Assembly: GCA_022827905.1 (NCBI GenBank)
Contig: JAJEIQ010000001.1
Coordinates: 103,739-167,738, forward strand
Direction of reading: 5' to 3'
DNA length: 64,000 nucleotides
Source: Pseudomonadales bacterium
GTDB lineage: Bacteria > Pseudomonadota > Gammaproteobacteria > Pseudomonadales > Azotimanducaceae
A program made the position numbers and the translations under genes. Under the pieces are notes generated by a model. That model was not told the DNA's origin. It worked only from the letters and a program-made list of their open reading frames with translations, and did not search any database. Shown here piece after piece: positions 1-9,573 of the stretch (the stretch's first letter is position 1; each line of letters opens with the position of its first letter).

Positions 1-2064
1 CACACCGACCATCGCATGGCCGGCATGGCGACGCCGGAGCAAATGGCCGAACTCGCCGCCGCCTCGGCAACCGACTTCGACCGGCTGTTCCTTAAGTTGA
101 TGATCACGCACCACGAAGGCGCGGTGACCATGGTCGAGGAACTGCTCGAACAGCCGGGCTCGGCTTACGATCCGGTGCTGTTCGAGTTCACGACCGACAT
201 CACCAACGACCAGTCCGCCGAAATCGAGCGGATGCACGCCTTGCTCATCACGCTGTCGGACGACCCCCGCGCCGGCCTTCAGCCCGGGTTCGAAGACGCG
301 GGGCAGGCCATGCTGAACCTGGAACTGGTGGCGTCGTTGCCCAGGCCGCCCGGCTTCTTCGACCCGGAGAATCCCGCCGACCTGCCGCCCGAGCCCCCAC
401 CGGACGATGACGCCGGCGAGGCGGCCGGAGAAGTTGCCGACGACCCTGAGGACGACGCCGGGGACGATGCCGAGGACGCTGCGGATTGGGAGCGCCGGCC
501 ACTGCTGAGCTTCGCCAACACGGACATGGCCTTCCGGGACGATGTCCTGTTTGCCGGCAGCTACCACGGGTTCAACGTCTATCGGCTGGGTGAGGCCGGT
601 TCGCTGGAGCAACTGAGTTCAGTCGTGTGTCCGGGCGGGCAGGGTGACGTGTCGGTGGTGGGGAACCTGCTCATCCTGTCCGTGGAGGAGACCCGGGGCC
701 GGCTCGACTGCGGGCTTGGGGGCATATCCGAGGACGTGAGTGAGGACCGCTTCCGCGGCATTCGCATTTTCGACATCGGCGACCTGGCCCGGCCGGTGCA
801 GGTGGGCGCCGTGCAGACCTGCCGCGGCTCGCACACCCACTCGGTGGTCTCGGCCGATGACGAGCGGATTGTCGTTTACAACTCCGGCACCTCCCGGATC
901 CGCGAGGAAGAGGAACTCCCGGGCTGCATCGACGAGTTGCCCGGCGACAACCGCACCGCGCTCTTCCGCATCGATGTCATCGAGATTCCCGTCAACGACC
1001 CTGCGAACGCCCGGGTCGTGCATAGCCCGGCCGTATTCGCCGACCCCGACGGCGATACCCTGGCCGGCCTGTGGCGCGGCGGCGACCATGGCGACGACAC
1101 CCAGGAAAGCACTGCCACCGACCAGTGCCACGACATCACTGTGTTCCCTGAGCGCGCCATCGCCGCCGGCGCCTGTGCGGGCAACGGCATCCTGTTCGAC
1201 ATCTCCGACCCCTTAAACCCCAAGCGCATCGATGCGGTGGTCGACAAGGGATTCGCCTACTGGCACTCCGCGACCTTCAACAACGACGGCACCAAGGTGC
1301 TGTTCACGGACGAGTGGGGCGGCGGAATGATGCCACGCTGCCGCGCCTTCGACCCCCTCAACTGGGGCGCCGACGCCATATACGACATCGTTGACGGCAA
1401 GCTTGAGTTCAGGAGCTACTTCAAGATGCCGGCACCGCAGAACGAGCAGGAAAACTGCGTGGCGCACAACGGCTCGGTCGTGCCGGTCCCCGGCCGCGAC
1501 CTCTTCGTTCAGGCCTGGTATCAGGGTGGCATTACCGTGATCGATTTCACCGACTCGGCCAACCCGGTGGAGATCGCCTACTTCGATCGCGGCCCCATCG
1601 ACGAGGAGCACCTGACCCTGGGCGGCTACTGGTCCGCCTACTGGTACGACGGCAGGATTTACGGCACCGAGATCATACGCGGGCTGGATGTGCTGACGCT
1701 GCTGCCGAGCGAGCATCTGTCCGACAACGAGATTGCCGCGGCCAACCTCGCAAACCAAGGGGCGGCCTTCAATCCGCAGCGGCAGATGCGCTTCGACTGG
1801 CCGGCGGAACCCGCGGTTGCCCGAGCCTATCTCGATCAACTGTCGCGCGGCGATGCACTGCGGAATCCGCTCGCGGCCGACCTCGATGCCGCGCTGAATC
1901 GGTCGGCCGCGGCGCTCAAGCAGGGCGCTCGGGACGCAAGGCTGGCGAGGCGGCTTGAAAGGCTGGCTTCCCGGGTGAGTCAGGGCGCCGGCGAGGGTGC
2001 CACCAGGACCCGGCGAGCCGGGCTGGCGGAGGCATTGGGCGGGATTGCGGCTCGGTTGCGCTGA
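1..2064 (+). CDS. DUF305 domain plus LVIVD-repeat protein, 5' partial
   Basis: The frame is open from base 1, so the protein starts left of the window; the tracked ATG at 16 is probably internal because DUF305-like sequence already precedes it (HRMAGMATPEQM). The N-terminal ~85 residues carry the DUF305 signature (LMITHHEGAVTMVEELL), a helical, His/Met-rich fold often found in periplasmic copper-related proteins. A strongly acidic linker (runs of D/E/A/P) follows, then ~450 residues of beta-propeller-like LVIVD repeats (for example RGIRIFDIGDLARPVQVG and GITVIDFTDSANPVEIAYF), which are typical of secreted surface proteins. Several Cys and His residues in the propeller could bind metal. The C-terminal ~100 residues are Arg/Ala-rich helix. 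Domain assignment is confident, function is not. Confidence 0.8.
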   Translation, partial: HTDHRMAGMATPEQMAELAAASATDFDRLFLKLMITHHEGAVTMVEELLEQPGSAYDPVLFEFTTDITNDQSAEIERMHALLITLSDDPRAGLQPGFEDAGQAMLNLELVASLPRPPGFFDPENPADLPPEPPPDDDAGEAAGEVADDPEDDAGDDAEDAADWERRPLLSFANTDMAFRDDVLFAGSYHGFNVYRLGEAGSLEQLSSVVCPGGQGDVSVVGNLLILSVEETRGRLDCGLGGISEDVSEDRFRGIRIFDIGDLARPVQVGAVQTCRGSHTHSVVSADDERIVVYNSGTSRIREEEELPGCIDELPGDNRTALFRIDVIEIPVNDPANARVVHSPAVFADPDGDTLAGLWRGGDHGDDTQESTATDQCHDITVFPERAIAAGACAGNGILFDISDPLNPKRIDAVVDKGFAYWHSATFNNDGTKVLFTDEWGGGMMPRCRAFDPLNWGADAIYDIVDGKLEFRSYFKMPAPQNEQENCVAHNGSVVPVPGRDLFVQAWYQGGITVIDFTDSANPVEIAYFDRGPIDEEHLTLGGYWSAYWYDGRIYGTEIIRGLDVLTLLPSEHLSDNEIAAANLANQGAAFNPQRQMRFDWPAEPAVARAYLDQLSRGDALRNPLAADLDAALNRSAAALKQGARDARLARRLERLASRVSQGAGEGATRTRRAGLAEALGGIAARLR

Positions 2065-2138
2065 ATCGTGCGTTGGCCAACCGGGCGCCCGGTTCGACCG
2101 GCGGCCGTCGCACCCAACCGAAACGAGAGGAAAACAGG

Positions 2139-3251
2139 ATGAACGAGAACGGAATCAATCGCAGGCAGTTGCTGGGCGGCACCGCTGTGCTGGCGGCCCT
2201 TGCCGCCACCCATGGGGCGCAAGCGGGCGTACACACCGGCTCCGATGCGCTGGTTGTCGACGGCCTTGACACCTCATCGCCCCTCGAAGGTTTCATCGAC
2301 CTGCTCGAAACCGGCGGTGTGGACGTGGTGCACAAGAGCATCGCAGGCATGGAGAGCTTCGGCCAGATCCTGCAGCTCATCGACCGCAATCCCGATCGCA
2401 TCGCCCTCGCCCGCTCGGTGGCGGACATTCAGGCCGCCAAGCAGGCGGGCAGGATCGCGATGATCGTGGGGTTCCAGAGCGCCAACCACCTCGAGCGGCT
2501 GGACCACAAGAGGCCCTTTGAGTCCTACGCAACGCTGAAGAGCGTGTTCCGCGCCTACGTGGAACTCGGCGCCCGGCTGCACGGCATCACCTACAACGTG
2601 GCGAACCTGTTTGGCGGCGGCAACATGGATCACAACGTGCCGCTGACCAAGGCGGGACGTGTGCTGGTGGAGACGATTCACGAGCACAACGTGGTGCTGG
2701 ACGTGGGCGGGCACTGTGCCGAACAGACCAGTTTCGATGCGCTCGCGATCTCCAGCGGCGTGCCGGTGGTCGCCACCCACACCAACATGGCGGCGCTGAA
2801 CCCCAACATGCGCGCCATAAGCGACCGGCTCGCAGAAGCCATCGCCGACACCGGCGGCGTGATCGGGCTCACCGCCCTCAGCGACTTCCTAGTGCGCCAC
2901 CCCGGCGTGCTGGACGAGCATCCGGAGAAAAGCCCGCGCGCGCAGATCGAAAAGCTGGTGGATCAGTACGACTACCTGAAAAACCTCGTCGGCATCGACC
3001 ACGTGGGGCTCGGGCCGGACTTCATCTGGGGTTGGGGGCCGAGCTTGCCCCACCCGCCGGGGGCCGACATGGTTTTTCCGGTCGACTCCATGGGCTACGG
3101 CGTTGCCGAAACCGTCGAGGGGTTCGAGGACATCTCCGAGTTGCCGAACCTGGTGAAGCACCTGCGCGAGCGCGGCTGGAGCAATGCCGAACTGGACAAG
3201 ATGCTGGGCCAGAACTGGATGCGGGTGTACGGGCAAGTGTGGGGAGCCTGA
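2139..3251 (+). CDS. Tat-exported M19 (membrane dipeptidase-like) protein, divergent metal site
   Basis: The start is placed at 2139, not the tracked 2073, because GAGAGG lies just upstream and a Tat signal follows at once (NRRQLLGGTAVLAALAA). The body matches the M19 renal-dipeptidase fold: GGHCAEQT and VATHTNMA keep the two distal His positions and GIDHVGLGPDF keeps the late Asp. The first ligand motif (normally DxHxD) reads VDGLD, and the bridging Glu position reads GFQSAN, with Gln for Glu. Canonical M19 enzymes cleave dipeptides with two zinc ions; this one may bind one metal or use other ligands. It lies 75 bases after the DUF305/LVIVD gene on the same strand and converges on the S12 gene with a 10-bp gap. 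About 370 residues, usual for the family. Confidence 0.8.
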   Translation: MNENGINRRQLLGGTAVLAALAATHGAQAGVHTGSDALVVDGLDTSSPLEGFIDLLETGGVDVVHKSIAGMESFGQILQLIDRNPDRIALARSVADIQAAKQAGRIAMIVGFQSANHLERLDHKRPFESYATLKSVFRAYVELGARLHGITYNVANLFGGGNMDHNVPLTKAGRVLVETIHEHNVVLDVGGHCAEQTSFDALAISSGVPVVATHTNMAALNPNMRAISDRLAEAIADTGGVIGLTALSDFLVRHPGVLDEHPEKSPRAQIEKLVDQYDYLKNLVGIDHVGLGPDFIWGWGPSLPHPPGADMVFPVDSMGYGVAETVEGFEDISELPNLVKHLRERGWSNAELDKMLGQNWMRVYGQVWGA

Positions 3252-3261
3252 GGGCTAGGAA

Positions 3262-4794
3262 TCAGGCCTTCAGTGCGGCCCGGAACCGCGTATGCGCATA
3301 TCGTCGGACGGGGTCGCTGCCGACCTCATGGAACGACAGGAGCGCCATGCGTCCCCAGACACCCGAAAAGTAATCCCTGGGCAACCCTGCCGGGGCGAAC
3401 AGGTTGTCGTGAATCGCCGAATAGGTGAGGGTCGGTGACCTGTCGCCGGTCGGGCCGGTGTAGAGATTGAGCACGCGTTCCTGCTCCTCGCTGGATGGCA
3501 GGAAGTGCGAGGTCACCTCCAGTTCGTTGCCGCCCTTCCCGGCGCGCACTTCCAGCCGTGACTCGAAAGCCTCGTAGTCGCCCGCATAGTAGTTCATGGG
3601 CAGGCTGGTCTGCGCTTCGGAGAAAGGCGCCTCGACGGTCAGTCCGAGGTGTTCCCGCAGGACCGTCGTGACCAGTCGATCGTGCATGGGGCTCGAACCC
3701 GGCCCCGTGCCAAAACTCGCAATCGCCAGGTCGTACTCCGGAAACACCGTCAGGCCCGCGGTGCCTCCCGGCGATCCGCCTCCGTGCCACCACCCGGTGG
3801 TGCCGCCGATGGGCGGCAGGAACCAGCCGAGGCCCACCGGGGGTGCGTTGGGTGTCTTCAGGTCGAAGGTCGGGGTGCGCATCATGCGGGTGTGTTCGGC
3901 GGAGAGTACGCGCGTCCCGTTGGGCGCCACGCCGTCGGCCAGGTGCGTGCGCGCGAATGCGATGAGGTCACCGACGGTGACGATCGGCGTCGCCCCGGCC
4001 GGAGCCGCCGACACCGGCAGCATGAACAGGCCGGCGGCTTCCATTTCGCCCCCGGGGCCCGGATAGGCACCGAGCGCAGTGCGGTGCAGGATCGCCTGGG
4101 TGGCGGAGGTGACGGAACGATCCATGCCGATGGGCGCGAAGATCTCCTCCTCGAGCGCCCGGTTGAAGCTCTTGCCGGAAAGGGTTTCGATGATCCGCCC
4201 GGCGATGGTGAATCCCGGATTCGTGTAGTGCAGCAGTTCGCCCGGTGCGAACAGGGTGCCTGTTCCGGAAAGCGCATCGATGTACGACTGCACCGCATCG
4301 GGGCCGAATTCACGGGCGGGCATCAGCGTGTCCGCATCGATGCCGTTGCAGTGATTGACTAGCTGCTGCACCCGGATTCGCTCCGCGGCCCCCTTCTCGC
4401 CAAGGCGAAAGTCCGGAAGGTAGCGGGTAATGGGCGCATCGAGGTCGATCCGGCCGGCTTCCACGTATTTCAGCAGTAGCGTCGTGGTCAGCACCTTGGT
4501 GATGGAGCCGAGCAGCCAGGCCGTATCCGTGGTCATGGGATCGCCCGTGTTGAGGTTGCGCACGCCGTGCGCGAACATCCACTCGGACCCGTCCTGGTAG
4601 ATGCCCGCCACGTAACCCGGCGACCCAAGTTCGCCGGCAAGCCGGGGAATCAGGTCGGCAAGCAGCTCGCCGATGCCCGCCAGCGACGAGCCTCCCGCTT
4701 GCTGAGCGCCCGCCGAAGCGGGCCGGCCGGTCAAGGCGATGGCAGGTGTTGCGGCCAGCGTGGCCGCACCGGCTACGAACTGTCGACGTCGCAT
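3262..4794 (-). CDS. Tat-exported serine hydrolase, beta-lactamase/S12 family
   Basis: A 510-residue protein beginning with a Tat signal (MRRRQFVAGAATLAATPA), preceded by AAGGAGA. The class C beta-lactamase/D-aminopeptidase fold is shown by the nucleophile motif SITK (S97-K100), a YTN motif in LLHYTNPGF, and WWHGGGSPGG in the KTG/HxG position. A C-terminal extension of ~120 residues beyond the catalytic domain resembles the lipocalin-like tails seen in S12 hydrolases. Such enzymes act on D-amino acid peptides, esters or beta-lactams; sequence alone does not choose. It follows the S9 peptidase gene on the same strand after 116 bases, so the two may be co-transcribed. Confidence 0.85.
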   Translation of the reverse strand: MRRRQFVAGAATLAATPAIALTGRPASAGAQQAGGSSLAGIGELLADLIPRLAGELGSPGYVAGIYQDGSEWMFAHGVRNLNTGDPMTTDTAWLLGSITKVLTTTLLLKYVEAGRIDLDAPITRYLPDFRLGEKGAAERIRVQQLVNHCNGIDADTLMPAREFGPDAVQSYIDALSGTGTLFAPGELLHYTNPGFTIAGRIIETLSGKSFNRALEEEIFAPIGMDRSVTSATQAILHRTALGAYPGPGGEMEAAGLFMLPVSAAPAGATPIVTVGDLIAFARTHLADGVAPNGTRVLSAEHTRMMRTPTFDLKTPNAPPVGLGWFLPPIGGTTGWWHGGGSPGGTAGLTVFPEYDLAIASFGTGPGSSPMHDRLVTTVLREHLGLTVEAPFSEAQTSLPMNYYAGDYEAFESRLEVRAGKGGNELEVTSHFLPSSEEQERVLNLYTGPTGDRSPTLTYSAIHDNLFAPAGLPRDYFSGVWGRMALLSFHEVGSDPVRRYAHTRFRAALKA

Positions 4795-4910
4795 GCGGAG
4801 TCTCCTTGGTTTGCTCGTTCACAGAAGACGCAGACAGCCGCCCTCGACCTGAACGCGCGTGAATGCCCAATCGTCCGGCATCTCGACCGGCAGCACGGGG
4901 AAATCGACCA

Positions 4911-7217
4911 CTACCGCTCGGCGTCCATCACGTTTCTGGCAAAGAAGCCCGCGAGCTTGCGGATGAAATAGTCTTCCGCCACGCCGGTGTAGCCGTGGCC
5001 CTCTTCCGGCAGCACCACCTGGTCGTGGTCGATGCCGGCATCGATCAGTGCGCGGCTCATGCGCATGTATTCCGGGAAGGTCGCGAAGTCCGCCAGGCCG
5101 CCCACGAGCATCAGCCTGCCCTTCACCTGCGGCGCCAGCCGGTAGGGGGTTGCGAAATCGTAGGCGTCCTTGGAACGCTCCGGCAAGTCGAGGTAGGGCT
5201 CGTACAGGAGTGACGCATAGGGGTTGTAACCCGGTGCGCTGGAGACCGCCGCGCGGTACAGGTCCGGCGCCTGGGCCAGGGCCGCAAAGGCGTAGTAACC
5301 GCCCCAGGAATGCCCCCAGATGCCGACGCGGTCGAGGTCCATGAAGGGGTGCCGTTCGCCGAGTTGGCGGATGGCCGCGGCATGGTCGGCGATCTCGTTC
5401 TTGCCCCAGCTCCGGTAGATGACATCCTGGAATGCCTTGGAGCGCTCCGGCGTGCCGCGCCCGTCCAGGGTGACGACCACGTAGCCGAGTTGCGCCATGG
5501 CGCGCGGCAGGTTCTGCGTTTTCGACAGGCCGAGCGAAAAGGTCCGGTCGGTCGCCACGATCTGGGGGCCGGCATAGAGATATTCGAGAACCGGGTACTT
5601 CTTTCCGGGGTCGAAATCGTAAGGCCTGTGCATGACCCCCCAGAGATCGGTCTCGCCGTCGGCGGCCTTGACGCTGAACTCCACGGTCGGTGTCCAGCCC
5701 AGCGATTCCAACGCTGAAACATCCGCTTCCGCCAAGGTGCGGATCAGGGATCCGTCGGCGGTGCGCAGGTCGACGCGGGGCGCTCGAGAGGAACTGGAGT
5801 GCGTGTCGACGAAGTATGCGAGCGACGGGGAGAACTTGACGGCATGCTGGCCTTCGCCCTCCGTCAGCCGCTGCACGGCGCCGCCATCGAGAGCCACCCG
5901 GTACAGGTGCGTATCGTAGACGCGGGGACGCTCCCCGTGGGCCGTGAAGTACACCCAGCCGTTTTCCCGGTCGATCTTCCGCACCTCCAGAACGGGGTAT
6001 CGGCCCCGGGTCAATTGACGCTCGAGATGCCCGTCGTTGCGGTACAGGTAGAGGTGATTCCAGCCGTCCCGGGTCGACTCCCAGAGAAAGCCGTCGCCGT
6101 CCGGCAGGGTCGTAAAACCGGTGTTGCCGAAGGAGATGACATCGTGCTGGATCTTGACGAAGGTTGCCGCCCTCTCGGTGAAGAGAGTCCGCACCGACCC
6201 GTCCAGGGCGTTCGCCGCCATGATGTCCACCGACTTGAAATCCCGGGAAAAGCGCGCGAAAAGCGCTTCCGACGAGTCGGGCAGCCAGCCGAGCAGGCTG
6301 AAATAGCGGTTTTCCGTATCCACGTCGATGGCGATTCGCTCTCCCGACAGGATGTGCAGGATGTACGGCCGTACATGATCGAGGTGACCTCCGGCTGCGG
6401 CGAAGGGCCGCGGGATGGTGCGCTCGATGGTTTCCATGTAGTGCAGTTCCCCCTTGCGGGGCAGCTTCGAGCGGTCGGTAAGGGTCGCGAAGAGCTTCAG
6501 GCTGTCCGGCGACCAGGGGGTGAACGGCACGTAAGCGATCGTCAGTCCCGCTCCGAGGGACAGGCGCGTGCTTTCCACATCCCAGGCATCGTCGAAGGAA
6601 CCGTCCGTGGTGAGCGCATGCGTGCTGCCGTCCGCCGCCGAGCGCAGGGCCACGTTGTCGTCGACCAGGGTGGCGTACCACTTGCCGTCCGGGGACAGCA
6701 CCTCCGGCGAAGGCATCGCCATCCCGAAATAGCCGCGGCGCGGAAAGGTGCCCGGCCGCACGCCGGCGGCGACCGTTGCGGCCGGCGCGGGCTGCTCCTC
6801 AACCCGGTAGGTCGCCAGGTCCAGGCTGAACCGGCGCCCTTCCACGGAGAAGGTTGCGGTGGCGCCATCGGGAGTCAACCGGAAGGTCTCGAAGGGCACC
6901 CCGGCATAAGGCGGTTCGTGGCCGATCGCCGCGGCGATGGCGGCCCGCAGGCGCTGCACATCGAACAGCGGCTCCAGGGTGTCGGCGGCCGGGTCCACGC
7001 GCCAGATCACCCGGTTGGCCGGCCCGCCCTCGGCGTACCAGAAGCTCGAGCCGTCGGCAAACCAGTTGGGCTCGATGGAGCCGCCCTGCACCAGTGCGGC
7101 GAAGTCGAGATACTGCTCGAACACCGCCTGCCGGCTGTCTTCCGCCGTAGCCAGGGCCGTGAACGGGAAGAGCATCGCAAAGCCAAGTGCCGCCCGCATT
7201 CGCCTGTCACTTTTCAT
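4911..7217 (-). CDS. S9 family dipeptidyl-peptidase IV-like exopeptidase
   Basis: The start is set at 7217 (MKSDRRMRAALGFAMLFPF, a Sec signal) because GAGGGG lies ~10 bases upstream; the tracked ORF begins 25 codons earlier. The 768 residues comprise an N-terminal beta-propeller (DPPIV_N) and a C-terminal alpha/beta hydrolase. The catalytic Ser is in GIWGHSWGGYYAF, the Asp in VGGLADF and the His in PEEGHGYTG. S9B enzymes release N-terminal dipeptides, typically with Pro or Ala at P1, here in the periplasm. It is the close paralogue of the TAG-interrupted gene at 44431-46731 (shared DGRGTPERSKAF and WVYFT.HG segments). The stop is TAG. Confidence 0.9.
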   Translation of the reverse strand: MKSDRRMRAALGFAMLFPFTALATAEDSRQAVFEQYLDFAALVQGGSIEPNWFADGSSFWYAEGGPANRVIWRVDPAADTLEPLFDVQRLRAAIAAAIGHEPPYAGVPFETFRLTPDGATATFSVEGRRFSLDLATYRVEEQPAPAATVAAGVRPGTFPRRGYFGMAMPSPEVLSPDGKWYATLVDDNVALRSAADGSTHALTTDGSFDDAWDVESTRLSLGAGLTIAYVPFTPWSPDSLKLFATLTDRSKLPRKGELHYMETIERTIPRPFAAAGGHLDHVRPYILHILSGERIAIDVDTENRYFSLLGWLPDSSEALFARFSRDFKSVDIMAANALDGSVRTLFTERAATFVKIQHDVISFGNTGFTTLPDGDGFLWESTRDGWNHLYLYRNDGHLERQLTRGRYPVLEVRKIDRENGWVYFTAHGERPRVYDTHLYRVALDGGAVQRLTEGEGQHAVKFSPSLAYFVDTHSSSSRAPRVDLRTADGSLIRTLAEADVSALESLGWTPTVEFSVKAADGETDLWGVMHRPYDFDPGKKYPVLEYLYAGPQIVATDRTFSLGLSKTQNLPRAMAQLGYVVVTLDGRGTPERSKAFQDVIYRSWGKNEIADHAAAIRQLGERHPFMDLDRVGIWGHSWGGYYAFAALAQAPDLYRAAVSSAPGYNPYASLLYEPYLDLPERSKDAYDFATPYRLAPQVKGRLMLVGGLADFATFPEYMRMSRALIDAGIDHDQVVLPEEGHGYTGVAEDYFIRKLAGFFARNVMDAER

Positions 7218-7360
7218 GGCATAAACCCCTCGTTCGTGGTCAAAGCGGGCACTGAACGCGCTGATTGGCGCCGCTACGCATATTGACGTCAACCGGCCGT
7301 CCCTACCTCAGCCGGGGGCTTGGGCCTGTGCGTTACGGTGGGCGGCCGGCAGCGAGCCGT

Positions 7361-8080
7361 TCAAACCAACTCGGCCACCATCAGGCCCGCCAGTTCGCGG
7401 GACAGGCGAAATCGCTCCCTTGAGCCGAGCCCGACAGCCAGCAGGCGGTCAAGACCCTCCCGGCCCAATCCCGGGAACACACGGCTCCGTGCCGCATGAA
7501 CCGGTTCCCCCTGCTTGTTGTCACCGGCGGTCCAGATCACCGCTCCGCCCCGGGCGTTCCAGGTCCAGACTTCACGCACGCCCATACGGAAGTATGGGAC
7601 GAGCTTCCGGTGCGAATTGGCACTCCGGTCGATTTCCACTACCAGGTTCGGCATGGGATGCCCTTTCCGCGTGTCGAGATAGATATCTTTCGCTTGCGGC
7701 CCCAGACCGAGTTCACCCGCCCGGACCGCGCGCCCCCGATCGACGAAGATGGACGCATCGGGTTCGAATGCGCCGTCAGGGCTCAACAGGCGCGTGGACA
7801 GGGCCACTTGATGAGTCGGCATGCGCCCCGCATCTGCGAGCGCGGACTCCATGTGGATGAACAGGCGCGTGGTCAGCAAGGATTGGGAGTCGTGGGCGAG
7901 CCCCCTTGCGGCAACGAATTCAGCCACGCCGCGGGCCGTTTCGTACCGGCAGCGGGGCGCCTTGTCATGCTCGGTCAGGCGATCGAAAAGAAACCTGGGC
8001 ATGGAAACTTCAACGCGGGCCGGATGGCCGCGATAGGAGACTTTGGTCACCGTGGAACTGCTCGATGTCCAAGTGAGCAT
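7361..8080 (-). CDS. Uma2-family (DUF820) putative endonuclease
   Basis: About 239 residues. The PD-(D/E)XK-like core of Uma2 proteins is visible: FEPDASIFVD, then NLVVEIDRSANSHRKLVPYFRMGVREVWTW (Glu, Lys, then GVxEVW), and a late SRVFPGL motif. These proteins are abundant in cyanobacteria and scattered elsewhere; their biological role is unknown and they may be selfish nucleases. The start is uncertain: ATG 8080 or an internal Met (MPRFLFDRL) at about 8002. It points away from the GhR gene across ~260 bases and is not obviously tied to the S9 gene downstream. Confidence 0.7.
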   Translation of the reverse strand: MLTWTSSSSTVTKVSYRGHPARVEVSMPRFLFDRLTEHDKAPRCRYETARGVAEFVAARGLAHDSQSLLTTRLFIHMESALADAGRMPTHQVALSTRLLSPDGAFEPDASIFVDRGRAVRAGELGLGPQAKDIYLDTRKGHPMPNLVVEIDRSANSHRKLVPYFRMGVREVWTWNARGGAVIWTAGDNKQGEPVHAARSRVFPGLGREGLDRLLAVGLGSRERFRLSRELAGLMVAELV

Positions 8081-8344
8081 CCATCATACGGGGGGCCTTT
8101 TCGGTACGGAACGAACCTGGCCAAATTCGCCGTCTAGTTGCTGCCAACCTCTCACAGGCAATACCACCTTGGCGTCAGATGACCCGCGCAAACCGCACCG
8201 GCGGCATGGGGCGAAAACACCTACCGGAAACCGGACCGCCGCGACGGCGTTGCGGAAGAACATGGAGACTCGCTGGCGGCGGGAATGCGCAACGTGACAT
8301 CATCGCGCGAATCGGTCCGCCCGGGGACTTTCGAGGACAACAAG

Positions 8345-9298
8345 ATGGGAATGCTGGTAGACGGCGAATGGGTGCAGGACTCCTTCGACACCCGCACTCG
8401 CAAGGGCGCATTCGTGCGGGCCGATTCCCGGTTCCGCAACTGGATCACAGCCGACGGCTCGCCGGGGCCCACGGGCGACGGCGGCTTCAGGGCGGAACCT
8501 GGGCGCTATCACCTGTACATTGGCCACGCCTGTCCCTGGGCGCACCGCACGCATGTCTTCCTGAAACTCAAGGGGCTGGAGAGCACGATCTCCAAGTCGG
8601 TGGTGCACTGGTTCATGGGCGAGCAGGGCTGGACCTTCGAGCCCGGCGATGGAGTGATTCCGGACGGCGTCAACCACGCCCACGCGCTGCATGAAATCTA
8701 CCGGAAAGCCAGCCCCGAATTCACCGGGCGGGTAACCATACCCGTGCTGTGGGACAAGGAGCGGGAAACGATCGTCAACAACGAGTCGTCCGAGATCATC
8801 CGCATGTTCAACAGCGCCTTCGATGATATTGGCGCTGCCTCGGGCGATTACTATCCGGAGGCGCTAAGGCAGGAGATCGATGCGGTCAACAGGCGCATCT
8901 ACGACACCCTGAACAACGGCGTCTACAAGTCGGGCTTCGCCATGACCCAGGAAGCCTACGAGGCGGCCGTCCATCCCCTGTTCGAAACCCTCGACTGGCT
9001 CGAAGGGCTCCTCGAAGGCTCGAGCTACCTGGTCGGCAATACGCTGACCGAGGCGGACTGGCGGCTGTTCCCCACCCTGGTCCGGTTCGATGCCGTCTAC
9101 CACGGCCATTTCAAATGCAATCTCCGCCGCCTCGTCGACTATCCCAACCTCTGGGCCCATACCCGGCGCCTGTACGCCATGCCCGGAATCGCGGAAACGG
9201 TGTTCCTCGACCACATCAAGCGGCACTACTACGGCAGCCACGCCATCATCAATCCCACCCGGGTCGTGCCCGCGGGGCCGGACATTTCACTCGCATAG
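8345..9298 (+). CDS. glutathionyl-hydroquinone reductase
   Basis: A xi-class glutathione transferase (YqjG/ECM4/PcpF family) that reduces glutathionyl-hydroquinones to hydroquinones in the cytoplasm. The start at 8345 (MGMLVDGEWVQDSF) is typical of the family and follows CGAGGACAACAAG; the tracked ORF adds 20 codons. The catalytic Cys63 lies in HACPWAHRT. The all-alpha C-terminal GST domain includes YLVGNTLTEADWRLF and the NLWAHTRRLY segment. At 317 residues it is normal for the family. No signal peptide. Stands alone between divergent and convergent neighbours. Confidence 0.93.
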   Translation: MGMLVDGEWVQDSFDTRTRKGAFVRADSRFRNWITADGSPGPTGDGGFRAEPGRYHLYIGHACPWAHRTHVFLKLKGLESTISKSVVHWFMGEQGWTFEPGDGVIPDGVNHAHALHEIYRKASPEFTGRVTIPVLWDKERETIVNNESSEIIRMFNSAFDDIGAASGDYYPEALRQEIDAVNRRIYDTLNNGVYKSGFAMTQEAYEAAVHPLFETLDWLEGLLEGSSYLVGNTLTEADWRLFPTLVRFDAVYHGHFKCNLRRLVDYPNLWAHTRRLYAMPGIAETVFLDHIKRHYYGSHAIINPTRVVPAGPDISLA

Positions 9299-9573
9299 CG
9301 GCGCCTCTTCCGGATCGGCGATCGTCTTGTGGCCACCGGCATCGAAACCGGGGTGTATGAATGCGCGTCGATTCATCTAACGTTGCATCGATTTTCGGGG
9401 CTTACTCCAGGGCGCTCGAACATAGCAGAGTGTTCTCGAACGCATGTTCGACGGCGTCTACCAGACCAGTGTGGACTTCGACTTGGAGGGGCTGCGCGCA
9501 GTGACGCCAGGCCGATTCTCGGGGATTGTCTGCGCACATGGTGGAACCGCCGAGACGGGCCGGAGTCCCGAAT

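Noticed and set aside
4819-6681. 620-codon ORF overlapping the S9 gene
   Set aside because: It is an off-frame shadow of the S9 gene, which has full catalytic motifs in its own frame.
5799-7286. 495-codon plus-strand ORF opposite the S9 gene
   Set aside because: Antisense to a well supported gene; no start signal or domain.
9299-9573. Small gene after the hydroquinone reductase
   Set aside because: Several short ORFs overlap in all frames; none has a ribosome site, domain or consistent composition. CGAAC/GTTCG inverted repeats are present but not enough for a call.
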